Source: Mesotaenium endlicherianum (lineage: Eukaryota; Streptophyta; Zygnematophyceae; Zygnematales; Mesotaeniaceae). Taken from it: 32,681 bases of DNA. The DNA is taken from positions 1-32,681 of the forward strand of contig WELA01003142.1 of the NCBI GenBank assembly GCA_009602735.1, in the 5' to 3' direction. Of the stretch, positions 32,454 through 32,681 are shown piece after piece. Within the stretch, counting starts at the first letter, position 1. The number at the start of each line of letters is the position of its first letter. The translations under genes and the position numbers were made by a program. Under the pieces are notes generated by a model. It was not told the origin of the DNA and did not search any database. It worked only from the letters and a program-made list of their open reading frames with translations.

Positions 32454-32681
32454 CTGCTCGGGACACACCAGCACAGCTTCAGTGCCTTGGCAAACTCAAA
32501 ATTTCTTCTACAACTGAAGACACAGAGGTCAGGTGCACGTGTGTAGCAGGGGGAGGCAGGTGGGAGCAGCCTGGGCGAACAAGGACTCGGGCACACACAC
32601 GCGCGTGCACATGCGCACAAACACTCGTACACAGAGAGAGAGGAAGAGAGAGAGGAGAGAGGGTTGGGGGGGGGGGGGGGG
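32454..32681. other. Upstream intron sequence of the pectinesterase gene, repeat-rich
   Basis: No pectinesterase exon is seen here. The stretch contains GT/GC and GA microsatellites and ends in a G run of about 13 bases at the window edge. Confidence 0.5.

Noticed and set aside
1..32681. CRISPR arrays, bacterial operons, rRNA or tRNA genes
   Set aside because: No spaced repeats, Shine-Dalgarno-led gene strings or RNA gene signatures were seen; the window is eukaryotic nuclear DNA.

Overview
The window reads as nuclear DNA of a plant-lineage eukaryote, most likely a streptophyte (charophyte) green alga. The reasons are spliced genes with GT-AG introns, a land-plant-type galacturonokinase, a plant-type pectin methylesterase fused to a hydroxyproline-rich (extensin/arabinogalactan-like) tail, chromodomain Ty3/gypsy retrotransposons, and abundant CTG, CTC, GT and CTCC microsatellites. 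The species is not determined; a Chara-like alga is only a guess. There are unsequenced bases: 728 N at 17043-17770 and single Ns at 761 and 16139.

Layout. (1) 1-5835: right-hand part of a Ty3/gypsy chromovirus on the + strand, with RT, RNase H, integrase and chromodomain, then an unusual extra ORF (3299-4975) between pol and the 3' LTR (5089-5835). (2) 5836-about 9645: right-hand part of a second, different Ty3/gypsy element, also +. Its pol is broken by two TAG codons and a mutated RT active site, and it ends in a degenerate PHD-like zinc motif. Element 1 appears to be inserted into element 2. (3) 10119-12452: a five-exon + strand gene for a small basic/Ser-rich, probably nuclear protein. 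(4) 14296-23688: a 14-exon + strand galacturonokinase gene with long repeat-rich introns, one containing the assembly gap. (5) 24258-26934: a complete four-exon minus-strand gene for the mitochondrial succinate dehydrogenase iron-sulfur subunit, convergent with the kinase gene. (6) 26935-30827: AT-rich intergenic DNA with a possible LTR remnant. (7) 30828-32453: the last two exons of a minus-strand pectinesterase gene that runs off the right edge.

Functionally, two host genes concern pectin. Pectinesterase de-esterifies homogalacturonan in the wall. Galacturonokinase phosphorylates the free galacturonic acid released by pectin breakdown, feeding UDP-GalA resynthesis. SDH2 is respiratory housekeeping (complex II). 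Exon borders were placed by reading splice signals and codon phase by eye and by aligning to family sequences from memory; no database search was run.

The best candidates for something new are the extra ORF of element 1, which has a splice-acceptor-like entry site with a TACTAAC branch box; the PHD-like tail of element 2; and the pectinesterase with a C-terminal Pro-rich domain and GPI-type end.
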